A stretch of 64,000 nt of DNA from Burkholderiales bacterium. Its GTDB lineage: Bacteria > Pseudomonadota > Gammaproteobacteria > Burkholderiales > Casimicrobiaceae. The stretch covers positions 62,001 to 126,000 of the forward strand of contig CAJPFI010000017.1 of the NCBI GenBank assembly GCA_905339295.1, given 5' to 3'. The notes under the pieces are model-generated. The model was given only the letters and a program-made list of their open reading frames with translations. It had not been told where the DNA came from and made no database searches. Within the stretch, counting starts at the first letter, position 1, and every line of letters begins with the position of its first letter. Positions 36,610-45,923 of this stretch are shown here, piece after piece. The translations under genes and the position numbers were made by a program.

Positions 36610-37671
36610 ATGTCCCCGCAGCGTGTCGGCATCGGCTTCGCCCTTCTGTCCGCGGCGTTGTTCGGCGCGAGCACGCCCATCGCCAAGCGGTTGCTGGCGT
36701 CGGTGGATCCGTGGGTGCTGGCGGGGATTCTCTACCTGGGCGCAGGTGTCGGGCTGGCCATCGTGGATCGGCTGCGTCGGCTGATGCGCCTGCCCGGCGT
36801 CGAGGCCCCGCTGCGGCGCCCGGACTTCCCGCGGCTCGCGATCGCCATTGCCTTCGGCGGGATCCTGGCACCCGTCCTGCTCATGTTCGGGCTGGCGCGT
36901 TCCGATGCGGCGGGCGCGTCGCTCCTCCTCAATGTCGAGGGACTGGCGACGATGGCCATCGCGTGGATCGCCTTTCGGGAGAACGTCGACCGACGTCTCG
37001 TGGCGGGCGCGCTGGCGATCGTTTCCGGCGGCGTGGTGCTCGGCTGGGGCGGCGAGGTTTCGACGCAGGGAGGCGCGTTGCTGATCGTCGGGGCGTGCCT
37101 CTGCTGGGGGATCGACAACAACGTGACGCGCGGGCTCGCGGCCGCCGATCCGGTCCGGATCGCGACGATCAAGGGTCTCGTCGCAGGGACCGTCAACCTC
37201 GCGTTGGGGCTTTGGAGCGGCGCTCCGATGCCGGACGCGGACGCCATCGGGGCGACGGCGGCGGTCGGTTTCCTGGGCTATGGTGTCAGCCTCGTCCTGT
37301 TCGTGCTCGGGCTGCGGCACCTGGGCACGGCGCGGACGGCGGCGTACTTCTCGCTCGCGCCGTTCGTCGGGGCGCTCGTTGCGATCGTGCTGCTTGGCGA
37401 GCCGGTCACGGCACGCCTGCTGCTGGCCGGCGCGCTGATGGGCGCCGGGCTCTGGCTCCACCTGGCCGAGCGACACGACCACGAGCACGCGCACGACGCG
37501 AGCGACCACGAGCATCGGCATCGGCACGACGAGCACCACCGCCATGACCACGGTGCGGAGGTGCCCGCGGGCGAGGCGCACTCCCATCGGCACCGGCACG
37601 CGCCCATCGTCCACCGCCATTCCCATTATCCCGACCTCCACCATCGGCACCGGCACGGGCGCACGCTGTGA
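36610..37671 (+). CDS. EamA/DMT-family transporter with histidine-rich C-terminal tail
   Basis: 353 residues from the ATG at 36610; a GTG at 36589 would add seven residues. Ten predicted membrane helices in two EamA repeats (GFALLSAALFGASTPIAKRLL in the first, GACLCWGIDNNVTRGLA in the second) are followed by a tail of about 60 residues from residue 293. This tail is dominated by His with Asp/Glu/Arg (runs such as DHEHRHRHDEHHRHDH and HSHRHRHAPIVHRHSH). The core family exports or imports small metabolites; the tail looks like a metal-binding segment, suggesting a Ni, Co, Zn or Cu link (inference). It is flanked by the two parS sites. Confidence 0.85.
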   Translation: MSPQRVGIGFALLSAALFGASTPIAKRLLASVDPWVLAGILYLGAGVGLAIVDRLRRLMRLPGVEAPLRRPDFPRLAIAIAFGGILAPVLLMFGLARSDAAGASLLLNVEGLATMAIAWIAFRENVDRRLVAGALAIVSGGVVLGWGGEVSTQGGALLIVGACLCWGIDNNVTRGLAAADPVRIATIKGLVAGTVNLALGLWSGAPMPDADAIGATAAVGFLGYGVSLVLFVLGLRHLGTARTAAYFSLAPFVGALVAIVLLGEPVTARLLLAGALMGAGLWLHLAERHDHEHAHDASDHEHRHRHDEHHRHDHGAEVPAGEAHSHRHRHAPIVHRHSHYPDLHHRHRHGRTL

Positions 37672-37761
37672 CGCCGGGGGGAAGGGCACCGCCGATGGCG
37701 CGCCGGATCGGACGAGAGTCGCCCAACACGGGACGGACGGGTTCCGGCGTTCCCCCCGGCG

Positions 37762-37777
37762 CGTTTCACGTGGAACA
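37762..37777. promoter_or_regulatory. parS: parS centromere site 2
   Basis: CGTTTCACGTGGAACA matches TGTTNCACGTGNAACA at every defined position except the first. It lies between the EamA gene and mnmG, about 2.7 kb upstream of parA, and has the same core as the site at 36463. The 188-bp gap (37672-37859) otherwise holds only a TAGAAT hexamer at 37806, possibly part of the mnmG promoter. Confidence 0.85.
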
Positions 37778-37859
37778 CCGGCGCGCGTCGGCGGCCGGAC
37801 TGGGCTAGAATAGAAGACGGGGGCGGTCAACGGCAAATCGGCATTTATTCATTGTAATC

Positions 37860-39746
37860 ATGGACTTCGGAAACAGATTCGGCGTAATCGTCGTCGGGGG
37901 TGGCCACGCAGGCACCGAGGCGGCGCTCGCGTCGGCGCGGACCGGGGTCGCCACGCTGCTCCTGACGCACAGCATCGAGACGCTGGGCCAGATGTCGTGC
38001 AACCCGTCGATCGGGGGCATCGGCAAGGGGCATCTGGTGCGCGAGGTCGACGCGCTCGGCGGCGCGATGGCAATCGCCACCGACGAGGCCGGCATCCAGT
38101 TCCGGACGCTCAACGCGAGCAAGGGGCCGGCGGTGCGGGCGACGCGGGCGCAAGCCGACCGCATCCTCTACAAGGCCGCGATCCGGCACCGTCTCGAGAA
38201 CCAGCCGAACCTGACGCTGTTCCAGCAGGCGGTCGACGACCTGGTGGTCGACGGGGACAGGGTCACCGGCGTCGTGACGCAGATCGGGCTGCGCTTCCTC
38301 GCCGACGCGGTCGTGCTCACGACCGGCACGTTCCTGTCCGGGCTGATCCACATCGGATCGAAGAACTACGAGGCCGGCCGCGCCGGCGACCCCCCGGCGA
38401 AGCGACTCGGCGCCGCGTTGCGCGAGCGGGCGCTGCCGGCGGGGCGGCTGAAGACCGGCACGCCGCCGAGACTGGACGGGCGCACGATCGACTTCGCGCG
38501 CCTCGAGGCGCAGCCCGGCGACGACCCGGAGCCGGTGTTCTCGTTCATGGGCGCGCGCGCGATGCATCCGGAACAGCGCCCGTGCTGGATCACGCGCACG
38601 ACCGCGGCGACACACGAGATCATCCGCGGCGCGCTCGACCGCTCGCCGTTGTACACCGGCGCGATCCAGGGCGTGGGGCCGCGCTACTGCCCTTCGATCG
38701 AGGACAAGGTCGTGCGCTTCGCCGCGCGCGACTCGCACCAGGTGTTCCTCGAGCCCGAAGGGCTCACGACGCACGAGATCTATCCGAACGGCGTATCGAC
38801 GTCGCTGCCGTTCGACGTGCAGATTGCGTTGGTGCGCTCGCTGCCGGGGTGCGAGCGCGCGCACATCCTGCGCCCCGGCTATGCGATCGAGTACGACTAC
38901 TTCGATCCGCGCGCGCTGCACGGTACGCTCGAGACCAAGGCGATGCACGGCCTGTATTTCGCGGGGCAGATCAACGGCACCACCGGCTACGAGGAAGCGG
39001 CGGCGCAGGGCCTGCTCGCGGGCGTGAACGCCGCGCGCCATTCGCGCGGCGAGGAAGGCTGGTGCCCGCGGCGCGACGAGGCGTATCTCGGCGTGCTCGT
39101 CGACGATCTCGTCACACGCGGCGTGTCGGAGCCCTACCGGATGTTCACGTCGCGCGCCGAGTACCGGCTGCAGCTGCGCGAGGACAATGCGGACCTGCGC
39201 CTCACCGAGCACGGCCGCCGGCTCGGGCTGGTCGACGACGCGCGCTGGGACGCCTTCTCGCGCAAGCGCGACGCGGTCGCGCGCGAGATCGCGCGCATGA
39301 CGTCGACCCAGGTGAACCCGAACGTGGTCGCGCATCACGAGATCGAGCGTGTCGTCGGCGCGCAGCTCAACGGGGCGCACACGCTCGCGGACCTGCTGCG
39401 CCGTCCCGGGGTCGACTACGCGACGCTGATGACGCTGCCCGGCGCCGGCGCGCCGGTGGACGATGCCGCCGCCGAGCAGGTCGAGGTGTCGATCAAGTAC
39501 GCCGGCTACATCGAGCGGCAGAAGGACGAGATCGCGCGCGCGCTGGCGCAGGAGGAAACGAGACTGCCGGCCGACCTCGACTACCGGGCGGTGCGCGGGC
39601 TGTCGATCGAGGTCCAGCAGCGCCTGAACCAGCAGCGTCCCGACACGATCGGCCAGGCGGCGCGCATGCAGGGCATCACGCCCGCGGCAATCTCGCTGCT
39701 GCTCGTTCACCTGAAACGCGGCATCGCCGGGGAGAACGCGGCGTGA
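37860..39746 (+). CDS. mnmG: tRNA uridine-5-carboxymethylaminomethyl modification enzyme MnmG (GidA)
   Basis: 628 residues. FAD-binding [15 protein letters not shown] near the N-terminus, [33 protein letters not shown] and the conserved KTGTPPR and [14 protein letters not shown]. It is the partner of MnmE in U34 modification of tRNA. It starts the mnmG-rsmG-parA-parB series; its stop overlaps the GTG of rsmG. Confidence 0.98.
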   Translation: MDFGNRFGVIVVGGGHAGTEAALASARTGVATLLLTHSIETLGQMSCNPSIGGIGKGHLVREVDALGGAMAIATDEAGIQFRTLNASKGPAVRATRAQADRILYKAAIRHRLENQPNLTLFQQAVDDLVVDGDRVTGVVTQIGLRFLADAVVLTTGTFLSGLIHIGSKNYEAGRAGDPPAKRLGAALRERALPAGRLKTGTPPRLDGRTIDFARLEAQPGDDPEPVFSFMGARAMHPEQRPCWITRTTAATHEIIRGALDRSPLYTGAIQGVGPRYCPSIEDKVVRFAARDSHQVFLEPEGLTTHEIYPNGVSTSLPFDVQIALVRSLPGCERAHILRPGYAIEYDYFDPRALHGTLETKAMHGLYFAGQINGTTGYEEAAAQGLLAGVNAARHSRGEEGWCPRRDEAYLGVLVDDLVTRGVSEPYRMFTSRAEYRLQLREDNADLRLTEHGRRLGLVDDARWDAFSRKRDAVAREIARMTSTQVNPNVVAHHEIERVVGAQLNGAHTLADLLRRPGVDYATLMTLPGAGAPVDDAAAEQVEVSIKYAGYIERQKDEIARALAQEETRLPADLDYRAVRGLSIEVQQRLNQQRPDTIGQAARMQGITPAAISLLLVHLKRGIAGENAA

Positions 39747-40411
39747 CCGGCGTCGACGCGCTCGAGGCGACGGCGCTCGACGCCGGGCTCGCGCGCCTGG
39801 GCGTCGCGCTCCCGGCGGGCGGACGCGCAAAGCTCGCCGCGCATCTCGCGCTGCTTGCGAAATGGAACCGGACCTACAACCTCACCGCGATCCGCGAGCC
39901 GGAGCGGATGGTGACGCACCATGCGCTCGACTCGCTCGCGGTGCTGCCGCACCTGCCGGCGCGCGGCGGGATCTCGGTTCTCGATGTCGGAAGCGGCGGC
40001 GGATTGCCCGGCATCCCGATCGCGATCGCGCGCCCCGATGCGCGCGTCGCGCTGGTCGACTCGAATCACAAGAAGGCGACGTTCCTCGCGCAGGCGGCGA
40101 TCGAACTGTCGCTTCCGAACGTCGAGGCCGTCGCGAGCCGCGTGGAGGACTACGCGCCGGCGCGCAAGTTCGACGTCGTGATCTCGCGCGCGTTCTCCGA
40201 CCTCGCGACGTTCGCGCGTCTCGGGCGGACGCACCTCGCCGCCGGCGGGCGGCTGTACGCGATGAAGGGCGTGCATCCGGACGAGGAACTCGACCAGCTT
40301 CCCGGCGACGTCGAGGTGGTCGCGGCGCACCGGCTCGACGTGCCCGGCCTCGACGGCGCGCGACACCTGATTGTCATGCGTGTCGTGGGTGTCTTGGGGT
40401 CAGAGCCGTAA
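39743..40411 (+). CDS. rsmG: 16S rRNA (guanine-527-N7) methyltransferase RsmG
   Basis: 222 residues from a GTG overlapping the mnmG stop (GTGA). Family motifs [33 protein letters not shown] (SAM binding), [12 protein letters not shown] and SRAFSDL. It methylates G527 of 16S rRNA. The last six codons (VLGSEP) and the stop lie inside the left arm of the 26-bp inverted repeat described separately, so the C-terminus has probably been changed by that element. Confidence 0.96.
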   Translation: MTGVDALEATALDAGLARLGVALPAGGRAKLAAHLALLAKWNRTYNLTAIREPERMVTHHALDSLAVLPHLPARGGISVLDVGSGGGLPGIPIAIARPDARVALVDSNHKKATFLAQAAIELSLPNVEAVASRVEDYAPARKFDVVISRAFSDLATFARLGRTHLAAGGRLYAMKGVHPDEELDQLPGDVEVVAAHRLDVPGLDGARHLIVMRVVGVLGSEP

Positions 40412-40472
40412 TACGGCCCGCCGCGTGACCCGGCCTCACGTTCCAACCGTATTGCGGCTCTGACCCCAAGAC
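40391..40472. repeat. Large inverted repeat between rsmG and parA
   Basis: The left arm 40391-40416 starts GTCTTGGGGTCAGAGCCG and the right arm 40447-40472 ends CGGCTCTGACCCCAAGAC; 25 of 26 positions pair around a 30-nt loop. The left arm covers the end of rsmG including its stop, and the right arm ends three bases before the parA ATG. The GGGGTCAGAGCC-type arm resembles dispersed palindromic repeats seen in other betaproteobacterial genomes (from memory, not verified). In RNA it would form a stable hairpin that could end rsmG transcription or hide the parA ribosome site, which has no clear Shine-Dalgarno sequence. Confidence 0.75.
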
Positions 40473-40475
40473 CCC

Positions 40476-41288
40476 ATGCCCCGCATCATCGCGATCGCGA
40501 ACCAGAAGGGCGGCGTCGGCAAGACGACGACCGCGGTGAACCTCGCGGCGAGCCTGGTCGCGATGAACCGGCGCGTCCTTCTGGTCGACCTCGATCCGCA
40601 GGGAAACGCGACCACCGGCGCGGGCGTCGACAAGCGCGCGCTGCCGGCCACGGTCTACCAGGTGCTGCTGGGCGAGCGGAAGATCGCCGACGTGCGCGTC
40701 GCCTCGCCGACGGGCGGCTTCGATCTCGTGCCCGCGAACCGCGAGCTCGCCGGCGCCGAGGTCGAGCTGGTCGACCTGCCCGAGCGCGAGATGCGGCTGA
40801 AGGACGCGCTCGCCGAGGCGCTGTCGCAGATGAAGGTCGCGATCGGCGAAGTCGCGGCCGAGTACGACTTCGTCCTGCTCGACTGCCCGCCGTCGCTGTC
40901 GCTGCTCACGCTGAACGGGCTGTGCGCGGCCGACAGCGTGCTGATTCCGATGCAGTGCGAGTACTACGCGCTCGAGGGGCTGTCCGACCTCGTGCAGACG
41001 GTGAAGAGGGTGCGCGCGCACCTCAACCCGAGGCTCGAGATCGAGGGACTGCTGCGAACCATGGTCGATCCGCGCAACACGCTCGCGCAGAACGTCGCGG
41101 CCGAGCTCGAGAAGCATTTCGGCGACAAGCTCTACCGCACCGTCGTGCCGCGCAACGTGAGGCTCGCGGAGGCGCCGTCGCACGGCGTGCCGGTCCTGAA
41201 GCTCGAGGCGCAGTCGAAGGGCGCGCAGGCGTACCTCGCGCTCGCCGGCGAGGTTCTGCGCAGGATGGAAGCGAGGGAGGCGGCGTGA
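40476..41288 (+). CDS. parA: Chromosome-partitioning ATPase ParA (Soj)
   Basis: 270 residues. It begins MPRIIAIANQKGGVGKTTTAVNL with the deviant Walker A motif; Walker A' and B follow (VDLDPQGNATTG, FVLLDCPPSLSLL). It binds DNA non-specifically as an ATP dimer and moves ParB-parS complexes. It starts directly after the inverted repeat and is followed after 58 bp by parB. Confidence 0.97.
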   Translation: MPRIIAIANQKGGVGKTTTAVNLAASLVAMNRRVLLVDLDPQGNATTGAGVDKRALPATVYQVLLGERKIADVRVASPTGGFDLVPANRELAGAEVELVDLPEREMRLKDALAEALSQMKVAIGEVAAEYDFVLLDCPPSLSLLTLNGLCAADSVLIPMQCEYYALEGLSDLVQTVKRVRAHLNPRLEIEGLLRTMVDPRNTLAQNVAAELEKHFGDKLYRTVVPRNVRLAEAPSHGVPVLKLEAQSKGAQAYLALAGEVLRRMEAREAA

Positions 41289-41346
41289 GGCCCGCCGCCG
41301 GCGCGCGACGCTGCGCGATGCGGAATTTGCACGACGAGGAGGCGGC

Positions 41347-42210
41347 ATGATCCGACCGAAGGGGCTGGGGCGCGGGCTCGACGCGCTGCTTGCCGGCACC
41401 GACGACGCGGCGCGGTCGGCCGAGGCGCTGCAGTCGCTTCCGATCGACCGGCTGAGACCCGGACGCTACCAGCCGCGCACGAGGATGGACGAGGGTTCGC
41501 TCGCCGAGCTCGCCCTCTCGATCCGCGAGCAGGGTGTGATGCAGCCGATCCTCGTGCGTCCCGTCGAGGGCGGCCGCTTCGAGATCATCGCCGGCGAGCG
41601 GCGTTGGCGCGCGGCGCAGCAGGCGGGGCTGCGCGAGGTGCCGGCGCTGGTCAGGGCGGTGCCCGACCAGTCGGCGCTCGCGCTCGCGCTGATCGAGAAC
41701 ATCCAGCGCGAAGACCTGAACCCGATCGAGGAAGCGCACGGGCTGAAAAGACTGATCGACGAGTTCGGCATCACGCACGACGCGGCGGCGAAGGCGGTCG
41801 GGCGCTCGCGCAGCGCGGTGACCAACCTGCTGCGGCTCACGCAACTGCCGAAGGCGGTGCAGGACTACGTACAGGACGGCGCGATCGACATGGGCCACGC
41901 GCGCGCGCTGCTCGCGCTGCCGGGCGCTCAACAGACCGCCGCCGCCGTGCGCGTCGTCAACGGCGGGCTGTCGGTGCGCGAGACCGAGCGGCTCGTCCAC
42001 GGGCTCCTTCACCCCGCGAAACGCGCCGCGCGCCGCCGCGCCCACGCGCGCGACGCCGACACGATCCGGCTGGAGAACGACATCGCCGAGGCGCTCGGCG
42101 CGACGGTGGCCATCGAGGCGAAGCCAGGCGGCAAGGGCCGCATCGTGATCGTCTACTCGAGCCTCGAGCAACTCGACGGGATCGTCGCGCGGCTGAAGGG
42201 CGCACCGTGA
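41347..42210 (+). CDS. parB: Chromosome-partitioning protein ParB (Spo0J)
   Basis: 287 residues. It opens KGLGRGLDALL, then the ParB/Srx nuclease-like domain with CTP-binding motifs GRYQPRTRMDEGSLAELALSI, GERRWRAAQQAGL and ENIQREDLNPIEEA. The helix-turn-helix KAVGRSRSAVTNLLRL and a C-terminal dimerisation domain follow. It clamps onto parS; two sites are present at 36463 and 37762. RBS GACGAGGAGGCGGC precedes the ATG. Confidence 0.97.
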   Translation: MIRPKGLGRGLDALLAGTDDAARSAEALQSLPIDRLRPGRYQPRTRMDEGSLAELALSIREQGVMQPILVRPVEGGRFEIIAGERRWRAAQQAGLREVPALVRAVPDQSALALALIENIQREDLNPIEEAHGLKRLIDEFGITHDAAAKAVGRSRSAVTNLLRLTQLPKAVQDYVQDGAIDMGHARALLALPGAQQTAAAVRVVNGGLSVRETERLVHGLLHPAKRAARRRAHARDADTIRLENDIAEALGATVAIEAKPGGKGRIVIVYSSLEQLDGIVARLKGAP

Positions 42211-42304
42211 TCCCCGCCGCCTGGCGAAACTTTCGGGGGCGCCGCGGGTCGACTGCACAGGGCCGCGCGCGAAGCGCCCTGGCTTGCCGTGCTAGGATTT
42301 TCTC

Positions 42305-42715
42305 ATGACCCTGTTTCGCCGCCTCCTGATTGCTCTCCTCGTTTTCGCGCTGCCTTGGCAGGGCGCGATGGCGTCGTCGCGCTGGCTGTGCGTCGCGATG
42401 TCGGACGCGCCGTCAGGCGTGGTCGCGCCCCACGCTTCGCAAGGGGCGCAGGGGGGGCACGCAACCGCGATGCACGCCGCGCACGACGCCCACGCTTCGC
42501 CCACGGCCCACCCGGCGGCGCATCACGGCCCCTCGGACGGCGCACACGACGGCGGCTGCAACCTGTGCGCCGCATGCTCGGTCACCGCGGCCGCCCCGCC
42601 CGCGCCCGTCGTTGTCGGCGCGATCGATGTTGCCGGCGCGTACTTCCCCGCGCTTCTCGTGCCTGTTCCGCGCGTCGTCGCGGACGGCCTCGAGCGTCCG
42701 CCCCGAACCGCTTGA
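42305..42715 (+). CDS. Exported His-rich small protein, first gene of the copper operon
   Basis: 136 residues. Signal peptide or anchor at 1-23 (LLIALLVFALPWQGAMA), then a His/Ala-rich segment (HAAHDAHASPTAHPAAHH, about 52-72) and a CNLCAACS cysteine cluster near residue 85. Related to small exported proteins of the DUF2946 type often found at the start of metal-efflux operons. A periplasmic copper-binding role is inferred. An extended -10 (TGCTAGGAT, 42290-42298) ends only 6 bp before the ATG, so a promoter there would give an almost leaderless mRNA. Confidence 0.7.
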   Translation: MTLFRRLLIALLVFALPWQGAMASSRWLCVAMSDAPSGVVAPHASQGAQGGHATAMHAAHDAHASPTAHPAAHHGPSDGAHDGGCNLCAACSVTAAAPPAPVVVGAIDVAGAYFPALLVPVPRVVADGLERPPRTA

Positions 42716-42829
42716 TCCCGGCATCGCCGGTCGCCTGACCGGCTGATCGGACGCGCTCGCCGCCCACGCGGCAGGCGCGTCGCATGCGACGTCGCCACTG
42801 TGGCGTCGCCGTTCGCGGGAGTCGAGGTC

Positions 42830-43117
42830 ATGGTTCGAATCGTTGTCTGTGTGCTTGCCGGCGCCACGCTCGTGCCGCCGGCCCTGGCGGCCGACGCCAC
42901 CGCTGCGCCGGAGGCCGTCCCTGCCCCGCGTACGCCGCCGGCGTATGTGTCCGCGTTCACCGACTACCGCGCGTGGCGCGAGCCGGCACTCGTCCCCTGG
43001 AGGCGCGCCAACGAAGAGGTCGGTCGGCTGGGCGGCCATGCGGGCCACCTGCGCGGCGATGCGGCGCCCACGGCGAAGGACGAGGCGCGCAGCGATCGTC
43101 CTGCGGAGAAGCGATGA
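42830..43117 (+). CDS. Small exported protein of unknown function
   Basis: 95 residues from the ATG at 42830. Signal peptide MVRIVVCVLAGATLVPPALA, then a hydrophilic part with PAYVSAFTDYRAWREP and PWRRANEEVGRLGGHAGH. Small proteins with the 'AF..Y....EP...WR..N..V..LGGH.GH' pattern occur next to outer-membrane factors of copper and RND efflux operons; function unknown. Its stop overlaps the start of the next gene (ATGA), so the two are translated together. Confidence 0.7.
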   Translation: MVRIVVCVLAGATLVPPALAADATAAPEAVPAPRTPPAYVSAFTDYRAWREPALVPWRRANEEVGRLGGHAGHLRGDAAPTAKDEARSDRPAEKR

Positions 43118-44520
43118 TGCTCGCCCGACGAATCCTGGTGACGATGGGGGTCGCGGCGCTCGCCGGCTGCACGACGTTCTCGCCCGATGGTGGGCGCGGC
43201 GACGTCGAACGACTGGTGGCCGATCGCATCGGAACCCCTGCGCGCGTCCTCACGCAGGCCGGCGATGCGAGCGCGCAACGCACGGCAGTGGAGATGCGGC
43301 TTGCCGAGGTGCTGACGGCGGAAAGCGCGGTCGAGATCGCGCTCCTCTACCAGCCCGCGCTGCAGGTCCGGCTCGCCGAGCTGGGGCTCGCCGAAGCGGA
43401 CCTCGTCCAGGCCGGCCGCCTGCGCAACCCGGTGTTCGCCTATTCCAACAAGCGGCACGCAGACGTCGTCGAGATCGAGCGCGCGGTACTGGTCAACGTC
43501 GCTGCGCTGGTGATGAGGCCGCTCGCCCTCGACATCGGTGAGCGGCGCTTCGCGCAAGCGAAGCTCGTCGCCGCGGCGGACATCGTTCAGGCCGCCGGCG
43601 CCGTGCGCCAGGCGTGGATCCGAGCGGTCGCCGCGCAGGAACGCCTCGTCTACGACGAGCAGGTAATGGGTGCGGCTGAAGCAGCGAGCGAGCTCTCACG
43701 CCGCATGGCCGAGGTCGGCAATTTCAGCAAGCTCGCGCAGCTGCGCGAGCACGCGTTCTATGCGGATGCGGCGGCGGCGCTCGCGCGATCGCGCCACCTC
43801 GCGCTCACCGAGCGCGAGCGGCTCGCGCGCCTGCTCGGGCTCCCCGATGGCGGGGCGGCGTTGCGCCTGCCGCCGCGCTTGCCGGACCTGCCGGCGACTG
43901 CCCTCGAAGGCGGAACGAGCGAACAGGTGGCGATGGACCGGCGCCTCGACGTGCGAATTGCAAGCGCTGAGGCCGAGAGCCTCGCGCGCGCGCTCGGGCT
44001 CACGCGCGCGACGCGTTTCGTCAACGTGCTCGAGGTCGGCTATGCGAACACGTCGGCAACCGGCGAGCCGCGCGCCGACGGCTACGAGATCGAGCTCGAG
44101 CTGCCGCTGTTCGATTTCGGCGACGCGAAGGTGGCCCGCGCGGAGATTCGCTACCGCCAGGCGCTGGCCGGCGCTGCCGACGTGGCGGTCAACGCCCGCT
44201 CCGAGGTCCGCGAGGCGTACTCGGCGTATCGCACCGCGCTCGACCTCGCGAAGCACTACCGGGACGAGATCGTGCCGCTGCGCCGGCGCATCGCCGACGA
44301 GATGCTGCTCCGCTACAACGGCATGCTCACCGGCGTGTTCGAGCTTCTCGCCGACGCACGCGTCCAGTCGGCGACGGTCGCGGCGTCGATCGACGCGACG
44401 CGCGACTTCTGGCTCGCCGAGTCCGCGCTCCAGCTCGCCCTCGCGGGCCGCTCGTCCGGCGCCATGCCCACGCTGGGCCGCTCCTCCCCTCCTGCCGCCG
44501 AACCGGCGGGCGGCCACTGA
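43114..44520 (+). CDS. TolC/CusC-type outer-membrane efflux protein
   Basis: 468 residues. A lipoprotein signal (LVTMGVAALAGC, lipobox Cys about 19) is followed by two outer-membrane-efflux repeats rich in long helices (AEVLTAESAVEIALLYQPALQ in the first, EIELELPLFDFGDAKVARAE in the second). It forms the outer-membrane channel of a tripartite pump. No RND pump or membrane-fusion gene is in the window, so it must either work with a pump encoded elsewhere or serve another copper-export route with the P-type ATPase. Confidence 0.88.
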   Translation: MMLARRILVTMGVAALAGCTTFSPDGGRGDVERLVADRIGTPARVLTQAGDASAQRTAVEMRLAEVLTAESAVEIALLYQPALQVRLAELGLAEADLVQAGRLRNPVFAYSNKRHADVVEIERAVLVNVAALVMRPLALDIGERRFAQAKLVAAADIVQAAGAVRQAWIRAVAAQERLVYDEQVMGAAEAASELSRRMAEVGNFSKLAQLREHAFYADAAAALARSRHLALTERERLARLLGLPDGGAALRLPPRLPDLPATALEGGTSEQVAMDRRLDVRIASAEAESLARALGLTRATRFVNVLEVGYANTSATGEPRADGYEIELELPLFDFGDAKVARAEIRYRQALAGAADVAVNARSEVREAYSAYRTALDLAKHYRDEIVPLRRRIADEMLLRYNGMLTGVFELLADARVQSATVAASIDATRDFWLAESALQLALAGRSSGAMPTLGRSSPPAAEPAGGH

Positions 44521-44534
44521 CCGGACGCGCCGAG

Positions 44535-45923
44535 ATGAATCCTCGACGCAGGCAGTTCCTCTCGACCGCAGGTGCCGCCGCGCTCGGCGCCGCCACTGTC
44601 AATCGCGCCGCGATGGCCGCGCTCCCCGACGCGCCGACGCAGGCGTCGCCGCGCATGCAACCGCCTCTCGCCCCGCCGAACGGCCGGCCGTACAACCCGG
44701 TCGTGACGCTCAACGGGTGGACACTGCCCTGGCGCATGCGCGATGGCTGGAAGGAATTCCACCTGGTCGCCGAGCCGGTCGTGCGCGAGATCGCGCCAGG
44801 CATGAAGGCGAACCTGTGGGGCTACAACGGCCAGAGCCCGGGCCCCACGATCGAGGCGGTCGAAGGCGACCGCGTGCGGCTCTGCGTGACCAACCGGCTG
44901 CCCGAGCACACGACGATCCACTGGCACGGAATGATCCTGCCCTCCGGCATGGACGGCGTCGGCGGCCTCACGCAACCGCAGATCGGCGTGGGGAAGACCT
45001 TCGTTTACGAGTTCCTGCTGACCAAGTCGGGCACCTTCATGTACCACCCGCACGCCGACGAGATGACGCAGATGGCGATGGGGATGATGGGGATGTTCAT
45101 CGTCCATCCGAAGGACCCGCGGCGCTACCGCGTCGACCGCGACTTCTGCTTCCTGATCAATGCCTACGACATCGACCCGGGCAGCTACACGCCGCGCGTG
45201 AATACGATGCTCGACTTCAACCTGTGGACCTGGAACAGCCGCGCGTTCCCGGGCATCGATCACCTGCCGTGCCGCCTCGGCGACCGCGTGCGCATCCGCT
45301 TCGGCAACCTGACGATGACGAGCCACCCGATCCACATGCACGGCTATGACTTCGAGGTGACCTGCACCGATGGCGGCTGGGTGCCCAAGGCGGCGCGCTG
45401 GCCGGAGGTCACGATCGACGTCGGCGTCGGGCAGATGCGTGCTTTCGAGTTCGACGCGGTCCATCCGGGCGACTGGGCATTCCACTGCCACAAGTCGCAC
45501 CACACGATGAATGCGATGGGGCACGACGTGCCGACGATGATCGGCGTCGACCACCGCGACGTGGTGCGCCGGATCCAGAACCTGATTCCCGACTACATGG
45601 TGATGGGAGAACGCGGAATGGCGGACATGGGAGAGATGGAGATGGCGCTGCCCGACAACACGCTGCCGATGATGACCGGGCAGGGACCGTTCGGCCCGCT
45701 CGAGATGGGGGGCATGTTCACCGTGGTCAAGGTGCGCGCCGACCAGAAGCCCGGTGACTACGGCGATCCGGGTTGGTACCGGCACCCGGCGGGGACGCAA
45801 GCCTACGAGTGGACCGGCGCGCTCGCCGAGGCAGCGCGGGCGAAGCCGGCGGAATCGTCATCGGTCGCGGGAGAGGCCGTGCCGCTGACGGTCCGAAAGG
45901 GAGGCACGCATCATGGGCACTGA
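44535..45923 (+). CDS. Periplasmic multicopper oxidase (CopA/CueO type)
   Basis: 462 residues. It begins with RRRQFLSTAGAAALG, a Tat-like twin-arginine signal. All four copper motifs are present: HWHG (about 133), HPHAD (about 176), HPIHMHG (about 264) and HCHKSHHTMNAM (about 315). The last lacks the usual HCH-xxx-HxxxGM spacing in detail but keeps the His-Cys-His core and a Met. Met-rich segments (MTQMAMGMMGM, MADMGEMEM) could bind Cu(I). It probably oxidises Cu(I) to less toxic Cu(II) in the periplasm. 14 bp separate it from the TolC-type gene. Confidence 0.92.
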   Translation: MNPRRRQFLSTAGAAALGAATVNRAAMAALPDAPTQASPRMQPPLAPPNGRPYNPVVTLNGWTLPWRMRDGWKEFHLVAEPVVREIAPGMKANLWGYNGQSPGPTIEAVEGDRVRLCVTNRLPEHTTIHWHGMILPSGMDGVGGLTQPQIGVGKTFVYEFLLTKSGTFMYHPHADEMTQMAMGMMGMFIVHPKDPRRYRVDRDFCFLINAYDIDPGSYTPRVNTMLDFNLWTWNSRAFPGIDHLPCRLGDRVRIRFGNLTMTSHPIHMHGYDFEVTCTDGGWVPKAARWPEVTIDVGVGQMRAFEFDAVHPGDWAFHCHKSHHTMNAMGHDVPTMIGVDHRDVVRRIQNLIPDYMVMGERGMADMGEMEMALPDNTLPMMTGQGPFGPLEMGGMFTVVKVRADQKPGDYGDPGWYRHPAGTQAYEWTGALAEAARAKPAESSSVAGEAVPLTVRKGGTHHGH

